64,000 bases of DNA from Candidatus Deianiraea vastatrix (GTDB lineage: Bacteria; Pseudomonadota; Alphaproteobacteria; Rickettsiales; Deianiraeaceae). The stretch spans positions 986,744 through 1,050,743 of the forward strand of contig NZ_CP029077.1 in the NCBI RefSeq assembly GCF_007993655.1, written 5' to 3'. The position numbers were made by a program, and so were the translations under genes. This document shows, piece after piece, positions 45,136 to 53,454 of the stretch (positions are counted from its first letter, which is position 1; each line of letters begins with the position of its first letter). The notes below the pieces were generated by a model, which saw only the letters and a list, made by a program, of their open reading frames with translations, was not told the DNA's origin and made no database searches.

Positions 45136-45510
45136 ATGCCAAATGAAAGGGAGAAGAAAAGAAAGAAGAGGGAGTATAATAAAAAATATTATAACAATAA
45201 TAAGCATTTAGTAAAAAAGAGTATAACTAACGAAAGACGAGAAAAATGCAAAGAATATGTTGCAAAATACAATGAAAAGAAAAGATCGCAAAATAAAAAG
45301 AAGTTTTTAGCAAAAAAAGCACAATATCAGGCTTTGTATAGATTAAGAAAAAAGAATTTATATTTACAAAATCAAATATATTCAAGTCCAATGAATGAAG
45401 TAAATTCTGAAATATCTAATAAATCTTGCCCTGAAATATCATCAGAAAATTTCTTAAATAGAAAATCAAAAAAGATTAATAAGCATGACATCGATTACAT
45501 TTGGCAATAA
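45136..45510 (+). CDS. Very basic orphan protein
   Basis: A 124-residue protein rich in Lys, Arg, Tyr and Asn (EKKRKKREYNKKYYNNNKH, RREKCKEYVAKYNEKKRSQN) with a weak repeat of about 22-25 residues. A less charged tail with Ser and Asn follows. No signal peptide or membrane helix. Such composition is found in nucleic-acid-binding proteins and in eukaryotic or giant-virus repeat proteins; a host-directed nuclear protein is possible but unproven. Confidence 0.55.
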   Translation: MPNEREKKRKKREYNKKYYNNNKHLVKKSITNERREKCKEYVAKYNEKKRSQNKKKFLAKKAQYQALYRLRKKNLYLQNQIYSSPMNEVNSEISNKSCPEISSENFLNRKSKKINKHDIDYIWQ

Positions 45511-45563
45511 AATTCTTGTATTATAATTTTCTTGTTGTTTAATTAGAGGAATTTATAAATATT

Positions 45564-46229
45564 ATGAAATACTTACTTACAAATAGAAAAATAATACAAA
45601 TTACCGGAGACGATATTCTTGGCTTTTTGCAAGGACTTATAACAAATGATGTAAAACTACTTGAAAAGCAAAACGGATTTTATAGTGCAATGCTTACTCC
45701 AAATGGGCGATTTTTATACGATTTTTTCGTCATATCAAAAAATAATGAGATTTTCATCGATATTGCAGATATTTTTGCAGATTCATTTATACAAACGCTT
45801 ACAAAATACAAATTACGCAGAAAAATAGATTTTATCAAAACTAGCTTTAATGTTATATCAAGCCCTGAAAAATCAGATTTTTCATTTCAAGACAATCGTT
45901 TTAAAAGCGAAATTTATCGAAATATAGGAAATTACGAAGGAAGAGAGCAAAATGATGAATACAATAGCTTTTTAATTCAAAACCTTATTGTTGATGGGCG
46001 TTTTATTCCACAGGAAAAGGGCATTATTTTGGAATATGATTTTGAAAAACTAAATGGCGTGAGTTTTGAAAAAGGGTGCTATCTTGGGCAAGAGCTTATT
46101 CAAAGAACAAAGCGAATTGGGCAAATTAGAAAGAAAATCGCCATGGTAAAGCACAGCGATAATCTTGATTTCATTACATCTGATGGAAGTTTTGCGATTG
46201 TTTTTGAGAAAGACGATCGACTTGGCTAA
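45564..46229 (+). CDS. ygfZ: YgfZ-type folate-binding Fe-S maintenance protein
   Basis: YgfZ/IBA57-like proteins bind tetrahydrofolate and support maturation or repair of some Fe-S enzymes. The 221-residue protein opens with the GcvT-like half (ITGDDILGFLQGLITNDV) and has the defining motif KGCYLGQELIQRTK near residue 176. It is shorter than typical (about 250-300) at the C-terminus. AGAGGA lies upstream as a ribosome site. Confidence 0.88.
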   Translation: MKYLLTNRKIIQITGDDILGFLQGLITNDVKLLEKQNGFYSAMLTPNGRFLYDFFVISKNNEIFIDIADIFADSFIQTLTKYKLRRKIDFIKTSFNVISSPEKSDFSFQDNRFKSEIYRNIGNYEGREQNDEYNSFLIQNLIVDGRFIPQEKGIILEYDFEKLNGVSFEKGCYLGQELIQRTKRIGQIRKKIAMVKHSDNLDFITSDGSFAIVFEKDDRLG

Positions 46230-46238
46230 CGTTATTTT

Positions 46239-46421
46239 TCATTTCATTTGCAATCTTTTCTGATTTGCATTGCTTTTATGATATATATTACCATTCCTTG
46301 GATATTGTTTGTGAGAAAATTGATTTTGATGGCAATTAGATGATTCATTTCTTTCATTATTCTCAATTTTAACCTTTTTATACAATACATCTTCGCTATA
46401 TTTTTGCTTCCCCATGATCAA
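46239..46421 (-). CDS. Doubtful 60-codon ORF
   Basis: A minus frame of 60 codons rich in Asn, Lys and Gln (NESSNCHQNQFSHKQYPRN) with no family resemblance. It lies between ygfZ and the IS1 remnant and may be debris. Confidence 0.2.
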   Translation of the reverse strand: MIMGKQKYSEDVLYKKVKIENNERNESSNCHQNQFSHKQYPRNGNIYHKSNANQKRLQMK

Positions 46422-46509
46422 TTTATTAACAAAATATTTTGCAATTTAATTTTTTGAGTTTATGATTATATTAATGGCATTGCTAATCTAAAATAGATAA
46501 CTGACCATT

Positions 46510-46764
46510 TCATTTTAGCATCAGTAGTTTGATCGAATATTCGAGTATTTTGATACATTTTGAGTGGCATTTGAATTTCCTCCTCATTCTTGCTAAGAAG
46601 TTACGAAGCAGAGAGTTGCAACCTTCAATCGTGAAAGTTTCAGATTTAGTTTGTATATGTTTTTCATTTGGAATTAAGCCGTTATAAGATCTCCAATAAT
46701 CAGTTATGAAATAATTGATTATTTTATGAATAGTGATTTTGCAAAATATACAATCCCAATATAA
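46510..46764 (-). pseudogene. IS1-family transposase remnant (C-terminal part)
   Basis: The frame has no start and holds 84 codons ending in TGA. The sequence TDYWRSYNGLIPNEKHIQTK, then ETFTIEGCNSLLRNFLARMRRK, is the conserved C-terminal part of IS1 InsB-type transposases (catalytic Asp in TDYW, Glu in IEGCNS). The upstream half is missing and the frame stops at the end of mnmA. GGCATTGCTAATC at 46475-46487 could be the right terminal repeat; no matching left end is seen. Confidence 0.8.
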
Positions 46765-46768
46765 TTAC

Positions 46769-47839
46769 CTATATAATAAACCCACCACCAAGAACGCGTG
46801 TTTCATCATAAAAAACGCATGCCTGACCTGATGTTATTGCGCGGGTTGGCGTTTTAAGCTTAACCAGCATTTTGTCGTCTAAAATGCGAAAAACTTTTGC
46901 TTTCACCTCCGGCTTTAAAGCCCTTACAATAACACTGCACTCAAACTCACTCATGCTAGCATGCTCTTTTGAAAGGAAATTAAGCCCTGAAATTTCAAAT
47001 TCACTTGAATATAAAAGCTCTTCTTTGCCTATGTAGACTATGTTTTTTGCAATATCTGTTTTAATTACATACAGGGGTGCGTCAAATCCACCAACCCCAA
47101 TTCCACGCCTTTGACCTTGAGTAAAAAACGCAGCACCATTATGCTTTCCAACGACTTCTCCAGTCTCAAGCATCACTATATCGCCATCTTTTTCAAAAGA
47201 TGGATCGTTTTTCACTAAAAATTTTCCATAATCGCCATCTGGGATGAAGCAAATATCTTGGCTTTCCGGCTTTTGACTAATTTTAACACCAAGGCTTTCT
47301 GCTATCTTTCTTGTTTCATCTTTAGTAAAATCGCCCAGTGGAAATAATGTTTTTTCAAGTTGTTCATATTTTGTTCCAAACAGAAAATAGCTCTGATCTT
47401 TTGGTAAGTATTTTGCCTTGTGCATCTGAACTTGACCGTCTATATCTACTCTTTTTACATAATGCCCTGTTGCTATATAGTCAATTCCAAGATCGCATGC
47501 AACTTTTAACATATCACGAAATTTCACGGTTTGATTGCATTTTACGCATGGAATTGGCGTTTTTCCAGTTTTATAGCTTTGAATGAAGTCGTCAATTACA
47601 TCTTGTTTAAAAGTTGATTCATAGTTAATGACATAATGCGGAATGCCAAGATTGCTGCATACAGTTTTTGCATCATATATGTCTTTAGAGCCGCAACATG
47701 TTTTGCTTTTACCAATAATTTGCTCTTGTTTGTAAAGTTGCAGTGTTACGCCTATTACATTCCAGCCCTCGGAGTGCAAAATAGCCGCAACGGTAGAGCT
47801 GTCAACCCCGCCAGACATTCCAACCATAACACTTTTCAT
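46769..47839 (-). CDS. mnmA: tRNA 2-thiouridylase MnmA
   Basis: MnmA activates U34 of tRNA-Lys/Glu/Gln with ATP and inserts sulfur. The start chosen is MKSVMVGMSG at 47839. The 356-residue protein has the PP-loop GMSGGVDSS, the catalytic Cys in TPIPCVKCNQTVKF, and the second in SGQACVFYDE. KSQDICFIPDGDY-like sequence is present (PESQDICFIPDGDY). Full length. The 2-thio partner of MnmG's modification is thus also encoded in this window. Confidence 0.96.
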   Translation of the reverse strand: MKSVMVGMSGGVDSSTVAAILHSEGWNVIGVTLQLYKQEQIIGKSKTCCGSKDIYDAKTVCSNLGIPHYVINYESTFKQDVIDDFIQSYKTGKTPIPCVKCNQTVKFRDMLKVACDLGIDYIATGHYVKRVDIDGQVQMHKAKYLPKDQSYFLFGTKYEQLEKTLFPLGDFTKDETRKIAESLGVKISQKPESQDICFIPDGDYGKFLVKNDPSFEKDGDIVMLETGEVVGKHNGAAFFTQGQRRGIGVGGFDAPLYVIKTDIAKNIVYIGKEELLYSSEFEISGLNFLSKEHASMSEFECSVIVRALKPEVKAKVFRILDDKMLVKLKTPTRAITSGQACVFYDETRVLGGGFII

Positions 47840-47924
47840 TTTCCAAAGCAATTTGAAAAAATCTAAACACTTTTAAATAAAAGTAAATAAAAAATTTAAT
47901 ACTATTGTATAAATTTAAAAACCT

Positions 47925-48170
47925 CTATTCTAAGATTGCAATTTTAACATCTCTTATCGGTACAATTTGCATTAATTTTTCTTTAATATTTTCAAGCTTT
48001 TCTTGTGGAAGATTTGCTTTTATTGCAATTGACGATATTGTTTTTTCTTCATTTAATGGCTCTGCATGTATAGTTTCAATGGAATATCCTCGTGCAGCGA
48101 ATAAATTGCACACTTTAACCAATACGCCTTCATCATTATCTGCTGTCATGTAAACTTCAACTTTTTGCAT
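47925..48170 (-). CDS. Stand-alone ACT-domain protein (IlvH-like)
   Basis: 81 residues: one ACT domain with DNDEGVLVKVCNLFAARGYSIETIHAEPLNEEKT. This resembles the first regulatory domain of the acetolactate synthase small subunit. ACT domains bind amino acids. The second half of IlvH and the catalytic subunit are absent here, so it may be a reduced IlvH/IlvM-type subunit or a free-standing amino-acid sensor. Confidence 0.65.
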   Translation of the reverse strand: MQKVEVYMTADNDEGVLVKVCNLFAARGYSIETIHAEPLNEEKTISSIAIKANLPQEKLENIKEKLMQIVPIRDVKIAILE

Positions 48171-48244
48171 AATTTTAAGCTTTTAAATAAAGTTAATTGA
48201 AAGAAAAATAAAAATCAAGAATTTATGGGAAATTATTTAATAAA

Positions 48245-48260
48245 TGTTCCACGTGGAACA
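48245..48260. promoter_or_regulatory. parS centromere site
   Basis: TGTTCCACGTGGAACA is a perfect 16-base palindrome and differs from the general parS consensus (TGTTTCACGTGAAACA) at one base pair per half-site. ParB loads at such sites near the origin. It lies between the ACT gene and the serine hydrolase gene, outside coding DNA. I found only this one copy in the window. Confidence 0.85.
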
Positions 48261-48322
48261 AATCTTATATTTTCTCTGTAATTACTTGATATTATAGACG
48301 ATATAATAAAATTTCCAGTTGT

Positions 48323-49468
48323 TTATTTAGATTCTAAAGCTACATTTTTAGCCTTTTGTGCATCACTCACTTTTTTCATTTCTGTTAAGATATATTCTGC
48401 AAGATTATCTGTAAAAGTGCTTGATGTATTTGATAAAATTACAATAAAGGCATTAACATCTTTGTTATATAGGAATATATTTGATGCACCATTAATGTAC
48501 CCCCTGTGAAACATACATTCTATACCGCCAATTTTTCCAAATCTCATACCATAGCTATATTGTATAGGTGTTTTTACATTATTGCTAACAACATATCCCG
48601 TTTCTTGATATTTATTCCACAAGGATTCATTTGTAGTGATGTATTTTATCCATTGTTCAAAATCGTTGATTGATATTTGAATTCCAAAGTCACCAGTAGT
48701 TAGATAATTTGTTTTATTTTTCAATATTTTGAAATGTGGCCATTCTCCATATGAAATTGATTCATTAGGTAATTTTTGTCTATCCTTTGTATGTATGAAA
48801 GAGTGCATATTGAGACTTTTAAAAAAATTATTCATATAATCTGCGTATGTCATTTGAGAAACATTTTCAATAATCATTGACAATAAAACATAATTTGTAT
48901 TACTGTAATTAAAAACTGTATTTATTTCTTTTTTCGCAACACCATATTCTTTGACATATTCTATCACATCTTTATTTTCTATTTGTATATCGGAATTTAC
49001 TTTTCCATTTAAATTTAATCTCTTATCATTTAAATAATCTGGAACGCCGCTTGTATGAAATATTAGATTTTTTACTGTTATATTATTTGGAATGAAAGTG
49101 AAATCTTTTGGAAGATAGTTTCGTGCTGGCTTTGTTGTGTCAATTTTGCCATCTTTTTCAAGATTTAATATTGCGGCAGCTGTAAACATTTTTGCAAGAG
49201 AGCCAGATTCAAATATAGTATCGCTATTGATTTTCTCTTTATTTTGTATATTAGCAAGACCGTATCCATTTTTCAATACAACATTGCCATCTTTTATAAC
49301 AAGAACTGCAACACCTGGAGCTTTAGTTATAAAGTCATTTAAGTCTTTAAATTCATATTTTTGAATTTGAACTTCATTATTTTTCGTTGCTGCTTGTTTA
49401 TTATCATCAGAATTAAAGAAGCTAAAGCCACAAATTACAAATATGGCAAATATATATCTAAGTTTCAT
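48323..49468 (-). CDS. Exported serine hydrolase of the beta-lactamase/PBP family
   Basis: The 381-residue protein has a Sec-type N-terminal hydrophobic segment (LRYIFAIFVICGFSFF) and a class C beta-lactamase-like fold. Catalytic SLAK at 90-93 (SxxK) lies in ESGSLAKMFTAAAIL, YSN in VFNYSNTNYVLL, and HRG (third motif) near residue 335. Relatives are D-aminopeptidases, esterases or carboxypeptidases. The cut site or possible lipidation is unclear. Confidence 0.85.
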   Translation of the reverse strand: MKLRYIFAIFVICGFSFFNSDDNKQAATKNNEVQIQKYEFKDLNDFITKAPGVAVLVIKDGNVVLKNGYGLANIQNKEKINSDTIFESGSLAKMFTAAAILNLEKDGKIDTTKPARNYLPKDFTFIPNNITVKNLIFHTSGVPDYLNDKRLNLNGKVNSDIQIENKDVIEYVKEYGVAKKEINTVFNYSNTNYVLLSMIIENVSQMTYADYMNNFFKSLNMHSFIHTKDRQKLPNESISYGEWPHFKILKNKTNYLTTGDFGIQISINDFEQWIKYITTNESLWNKYQETGYVVSNNVKTPIQYSYGMRFGKIGGIECMFHRGYINGASNIFLYNKDVNAFIVILSNTSSTFTDNLAEYILTEMKKVSDAQKAKNVALESK

Positions 49469-49569
49469 AATAGAAAAATTTTTCCACTTTATAGTAGATA
49501 AAAAATAAAAGTCAATGAATTTAGCAATAGTTGTTTATTGTAAATGATATAAAGATTGTAGATAAATAA

Positions 49570-50928
49570 TCATTCACCAAAGGTAATCTTATTTTGCATC
49601 AATTCCTGTCTAGTCTTGATTTTAGTTCTTAGGTATTCCATTGGTCTATCGCCTTTAATTCTATTACAATTACCGCATAGAAGTTGATAATTTTCATAGT
49701 AATCACCGCCGCCTTTTGCACGAGGAACTATATGATCAACCTCAAAATGCCATATATCAAGGGAAATATTGCATGCATTGCAACAACCTTTTTGCTCTTT
49801 AAAGAGCCTTTCTTTAATACTTGCTGTAATTGGTTCTTCTGAAATATCTGTTCTTTTTGGAACATCTGTTCTATGAATAAAGTCAACACCCTCTTGCTTA
49901 AAATTAAGGCTATCGTCAATAAATCCATCTTTTTGAAGGCGTTCAAGTAATACTGGTGCGGCTTGTTGCTCGATGTCAATTCCAATCCATTTTCTATTTA
50001 ACTTCTGGGCTGCAACGCAGGTTGTTGCACATCCGCAAAATGGGTCAAGAACAATATCATTAGGTTTACTACTAGCTTTTATTATTCTCTCTAACAGAGC
50101 TAGGGGTTTTTGAGTTGGGTAGCCTGTTGCTTCTTTTACATTTGGACCCAATGGTGCTATATCATCAGCTTTCCACAAACTACTCATTCTAATGCCCTTG
50201 CTATCATTCAAATACTGTTTATAGTAATAATATTTTGAATTATTGGTTTTTTTAATTCTATCCTCTGCTTTTAATCTTTCAAGTGTACTTTCTGAATATG
50301 TTTTTAAGACTTGCCACCTATATCTACCATTTTCATCATTTTCGCTAAATTTGCTATTAATATATTCTATATCATATTCAGTGTATAATTTGTTGTATAA
50401 ATAATTTTCACTTTTTGAATAAAATAAAATAATGTCAACATTTCTTGGAAAAAACTTTGCAATAGCTTTGCTACTTCCTGTGTCTGTTGTTCTTTCCCAG
50501 CTAATCTCATTCCTAAAATTATCTCTGCCAAAAATCTCATCTAAAACAATTTTTAAATAATGGCTTGCCGTAGGGTCGCAGTGTAGATAAATTGAGCCAG
50601 TGTCTTTTAAAATACGATGCATTTCGATTAACCTTTGAGTCATATAGGTTACATATGCCATCATGCCTTTGCTATGTATTTCCTCAATTGACTGAATAAA
50701 TCGCACCAAAGATGGATATTTATCAACTAGTTTATCTAGGTAAGCTTCATCAACATCATGCCAAGTCCACATATCTTTAAAGCTTGCACCGGCTGATTTA
50801 GTTCCAATTGGAGCGGAGTAAGTGCGTTTTGAGTTAAATGGAGGGTCAAGATAAATCAAGTCAACAGATTCCGAATTTAATCCGTATAAAATAAAAAGAT
50901 TGTCATTTGTATATAGTGTATTTTTCAT
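49570..50928 (-). CDS. DNA methyltransferase fused to an HNH nuclease domain
   Basis: Residues 1-330 form an N4-cytosine/N6-adenine methyltransferase of the beta class. DPPF (28-31, motif IV) comes first, a target-recognition region lies in the middle, and motif I is DPFCGCATTCVAAQKLNRKW near residue 300. Residues about 380-432 form an HNH domain: CCNAC, HFEVDHIVPRAKGGGDYYEN, LCGNCNRIKGDR. One chain thus carries modification and possible cleavage functions. No separate restriction gene lies beside it. Likely mobile in origin. Recognition sequence unknown. Confidence 0.88.
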   Translation of the reverse strand: MKNTLYTNDNLFILYGLNSESVDLIYLDPPFNSKRTYSAPIGTKSAGASFKDMWTWHDVDEAYLDKLVDKYPSLVRFIQSIEEIHSKGMMAYVTYMTQRLIEMHRILKDTGSIYLHCDPTASHYLKIVLDEIFGRDNFRNEISWERTTDTGSSKAIAKFFPRNVDIILFYSKSENYLYNKLYTEYDIEYINSKFSENDENGRYRWQVLKTYSESTLERLKAEDRIKKTNNSKYYYYKQYLNDSKGIRMSSLWKADDIAPLGPNVKEATGYPTQKPLALLERIIKASSKPNDIVLDPFCGCATTCVAAQKLNRKWIGIDIEQQAAPVLLERLQKDGFIDDSLNFKQEGVDFIHRTDVPKRTDISEEPITASIKERLFKEQKGCCNACNISLDIWHFEVDHIVPRAKGGGDYYENYQLLCGNCNRIKGDRPMEYLRTKIKTRQELMQNKITFGE

Positions 50929-51279
50929 ATCTTACCAGTCAAATTTCTTATACTTACTTTCAAGCTTATGATAGCCTATTAAATGGAATAATAGTAATTT
51001 TTATTGTCAAGCTTTGATGAATTTTAAACCTTGATATCCATTAATAGATAACTCTAATTTTATGACGATTTTCTAAGAAAAAGTATCAATTTACAGTGTT
51101 TTCCTTTATTTTGCGTAGCAGATTGCCCTTATTCTGGATTTGCAATATAGTGTCTTGTTTGCATTAGAACTCTTAACTAAACAAGTCTCTGGATTTATTA
51201 TCAAGTATTTTGTAACGTTTGGAATGACATTTTGATAAGCATAATTTCCAAACTTGACATCTATAGCATAGATCTTGCA
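50929..51279. other. Intergenic stretch downstream of feoB
   Basis: No confident gene. On the minus strand, directly after the feoB stop and in the same frame, 57 codons are open (VKFGNYAYQNVIPNVTKYL) but without a start codon. This is either chance or the remains of a longer FeoB or a downstream gene. Confidence 0.35.
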
Positions 51280-53103
51280 TTATATGAATATAGTAGAAAT
51301 TTTGTATACACAAAACGCAAAAACCCATGCAAGAAGTGATGTAATTACTACAAGACTTAAGGTTGCATAGCGCATTTGAGACTCTTTTTTAAAAGTTGCT
51401 GTTGCGGAAATGCAAGGTAGATATAGCATAAAAAATGCAATCATAGAAAGCGCAGATGGAAGGGAAATTGCTCGCTTTATTCTGCTTTGTGCAGATTTTT
51501 TACGAGCATCGAGGTCTTCATCGCTTAAATTTGCAGCATCAAATCCATATAAAATACCCATGGTAACAATGCCTACCTCTTTTCCAAGCAGCCCTGAAAA
51601 TGCTGCGATATTCATCCTCCAGTCAAAGCCAATTGGGGCAAAAATAGGCTCCATTATCTTTCCGCTTTTACCTAAAATACTGTTTTCAAGCCTCTCTTTT
51701 TGTAAAATTTGCACCCTAGTTTCATCTAAATTTTCATCAAAAAAGCCAGATCTCACTGGGTAGTTTGCTAAAATCCATATAACGCATGAGCAAATTAGTA
51801 TAAATCCGCCTGCTTTTTTCAAAAATATCTTAACATTTGAAAATGTATATCGCAAAATATCGACTGGATTTGGAATTTTATAGCTTGGCATTTCAAAAAT
51901 TTGCATTAGTGTGTTTTGGTTGTTTTTTAGTACTTTTCCTATCAAAAATGCGACAAATAGGCCAATTAATGCACTGAAAATATAGATTCCAAGCATGACA
52001 TACGGGGCGACAGATTTTTCAAAAAAAACACCCACCAGCATTATAAAAAATGTAAATTTCGCACTGCATGTCATAAAACCGATTGCAAACATTGTTGCGA
52101 TTTTTTGCACTTTATTTGGCAGTATTCTTGCCGATAAATACGCTGGAATCGAGCATCCAAAGCCTGTTACAAGTGGAATAATTGCTCGACCGGAAAGTCC
52201 AAAAAACTTCATAATTGTATCCATAATAAAGGATATTCGCATCATGTATCCCGATTTTTCAAGAATACCTATTGCAAAAAAAAGAACGGCTATGCTTGGC
52301 AGAAATTCAATAAAGCCCAAAAACCCACGCAATATTCCATCTGATAAAAACGATGAAATTTCACGATTTAAAGGCATTTGTTGTACTTTGTTTGACAAGA
52401 AATCAAATAAGGTGGCGGTTATTTCCTTAAAGCTATCTGAAATTCCAAATGCAGTCTTGAAAATTACAAACATTATAAGCAAAAATATAGGCAGTCCAGC
52501 TATTTTATTTAAAAAGATTTTGTCTAAAAATTTTGATATATCAAATTTAGATTCTACATTTTTCACAACAATTTTATCAGTAATTTCCGTTGCTATTTCA
52601 GCCTCATTTATGATTTTTGCATTGTCAATTTTTTCTAAAAACTCAAGCTTTGAGATATCTGATAATCGATTTATAGACAAGACATTTTCACGCTTTATAT
52701 TGCCAGTAAATATGCCGCTTTTCTCGGCAATATGGCACATATTTAGGCATAAAATCATAGGTTTTTTAACGCTTTTTACAATTTCTTTCGTAAGTTGCAG
52801 GTCTAGCTCTATTTTTGTGCAGTCTATAATGTTTAAAATTATATCGTATTTATCGGTATTTTTTAGGATTTCAACCGCTATTTTTTCATCCTCGCCTTGG
52901 CAGTTTGAAATTGAATAAAAACCGGGCAAATCGATAAATTCGTATATACAGCCTTTGTTTTCAATCATTACACTTTGCAAGCCAGTTGTAACACCTGCGA
53001 AATTTCCAACACGAAGGCGGCTTTCACAAAGTCTATTTATAATCGATGTTTTTCCAACATTTGGGCGACCAATTACCAAGATTTTAAGGTATTTTTCACT
53101 CAT
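51280..53103 (-). CDS. feoB: Ferrous iron transporter FeoB (short)
   Basis: FeoB imports Fe2+ across the inner membrane. The start at 53103 overlaps feoA by four bases. The 607-residue protein has an N-terminal G domain with GRPNVGKT (12-19) and DLPGFYS. At the G4 position it reads NMCH where NxxD is expected, so the Asp for guanine recognition is His. The membrane domain follows with GFGCSIPAYLSARIL and the closing GLLGKEVG and LPCISATA. It is over 100 residues shorter than E. coli FeoB, mainly in loops and at the C-terminus. Confidence 0.92.
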   Translation of the reverse strand: MSEKYLKILVIGRPNVGKTSIINRLCESRLRVGNFAGVTTGLQSVMIENKGCIYEFIDLPGFYSISNCQGEDEKIAVEILKNTDKYDIILNIIDCTKIELDLQLTKEIVKSVKKPMILCLNMCHIAEKSGIFTGNIKRENVLSINRLSDISKLEFLEKIDNAKIINEAEIATEITDKIVVKNVESKFDISKFLDKIFLNKIAGLPIFLLIMFVIFKTAFGISDSFKEITATLFDFLSNKVQQMPLNREISSFLSDGILRGFLGFIEFLPSIAVLFFAIGILEKSGYMMRISFIMDTIMKFFGLSGRAIIPLVTGFGCSIPAYLSARILPNKVQKIATMFAIGFMTCSAKFTFFIMLVGVFFEKSVAPYVMLGIYIFSALIGLFVAFLIGKVLKNNQNTLMQIFEMPSYKIPNPVDILRYTFSNVKIFLKKAGGFILICSCVIWILANYPVRSGFFDENLDETRVQILQKERLENSILGKSGKIMEPIFAPIGFDWRMNIAAFSGLLGKEVGIVTMGILYGFDAANLSDEDLDARKKSAQSRIKRAISLPSALSMIAFFMLYLPCISATATFKKESQMRYATLSLVVITSLLAWVFAFCVYKISTIFI

Positions 53104-53336
53104 AATTTCGAGCAAATAATCTTTTTTGCATCACTTTTTCTAATCATAATGCATGTTTTACCAAGCCCTAAGCTTATTTCAACTTGAATAATTTTTCCAA
53201 GAAGACTCTTATTTAAAACCCTAAATACAGTGCCGTTTTTAATTCCGAAAGACTCAAAATAAAGACACTCAGGTGCGGTAATTTCAAGACTTAATATTTT
53301 GTATAAAACACCAATTTTAGCACTATTTAAGGTCAT
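53100..53336 (-). CDS. feoA: FeoA ferrous iron transport accessory protein
   Basis: A 78-residue SH3-like FeoA protein that supports FeoB: ESFGIKNGTVFRVLNK with the family Gly pattern, ending IMIRKSDAKKIIC. Four-base overlap with feoB. Confidence 0.85.
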   Translation of the reverse strand: MTLNSAKIGVLYKILSLEITAPECLYFESFGIKNGTVFRVLNKSLLGKIIQVEISLGLGKTCIMIRKSDAKKIICSKL

Positions 53337-53454
53337 TTTTTGCTATTTTTCTAATTATAATAATGACGAAATAATATTAAGCAAGGAAAAAATATTTTTG
53401 TTGATTATTATTTTTTTTGTATATATAAAAGTTAAGTGTAGTTTTATATATAAT

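Noticed and set aside
51110-51279. In-frame extension of 57 codons after the feoB stop.
   Set aside because: No start codon and no match to the FeoB C-terminus; chance open frame cannot be excluded.
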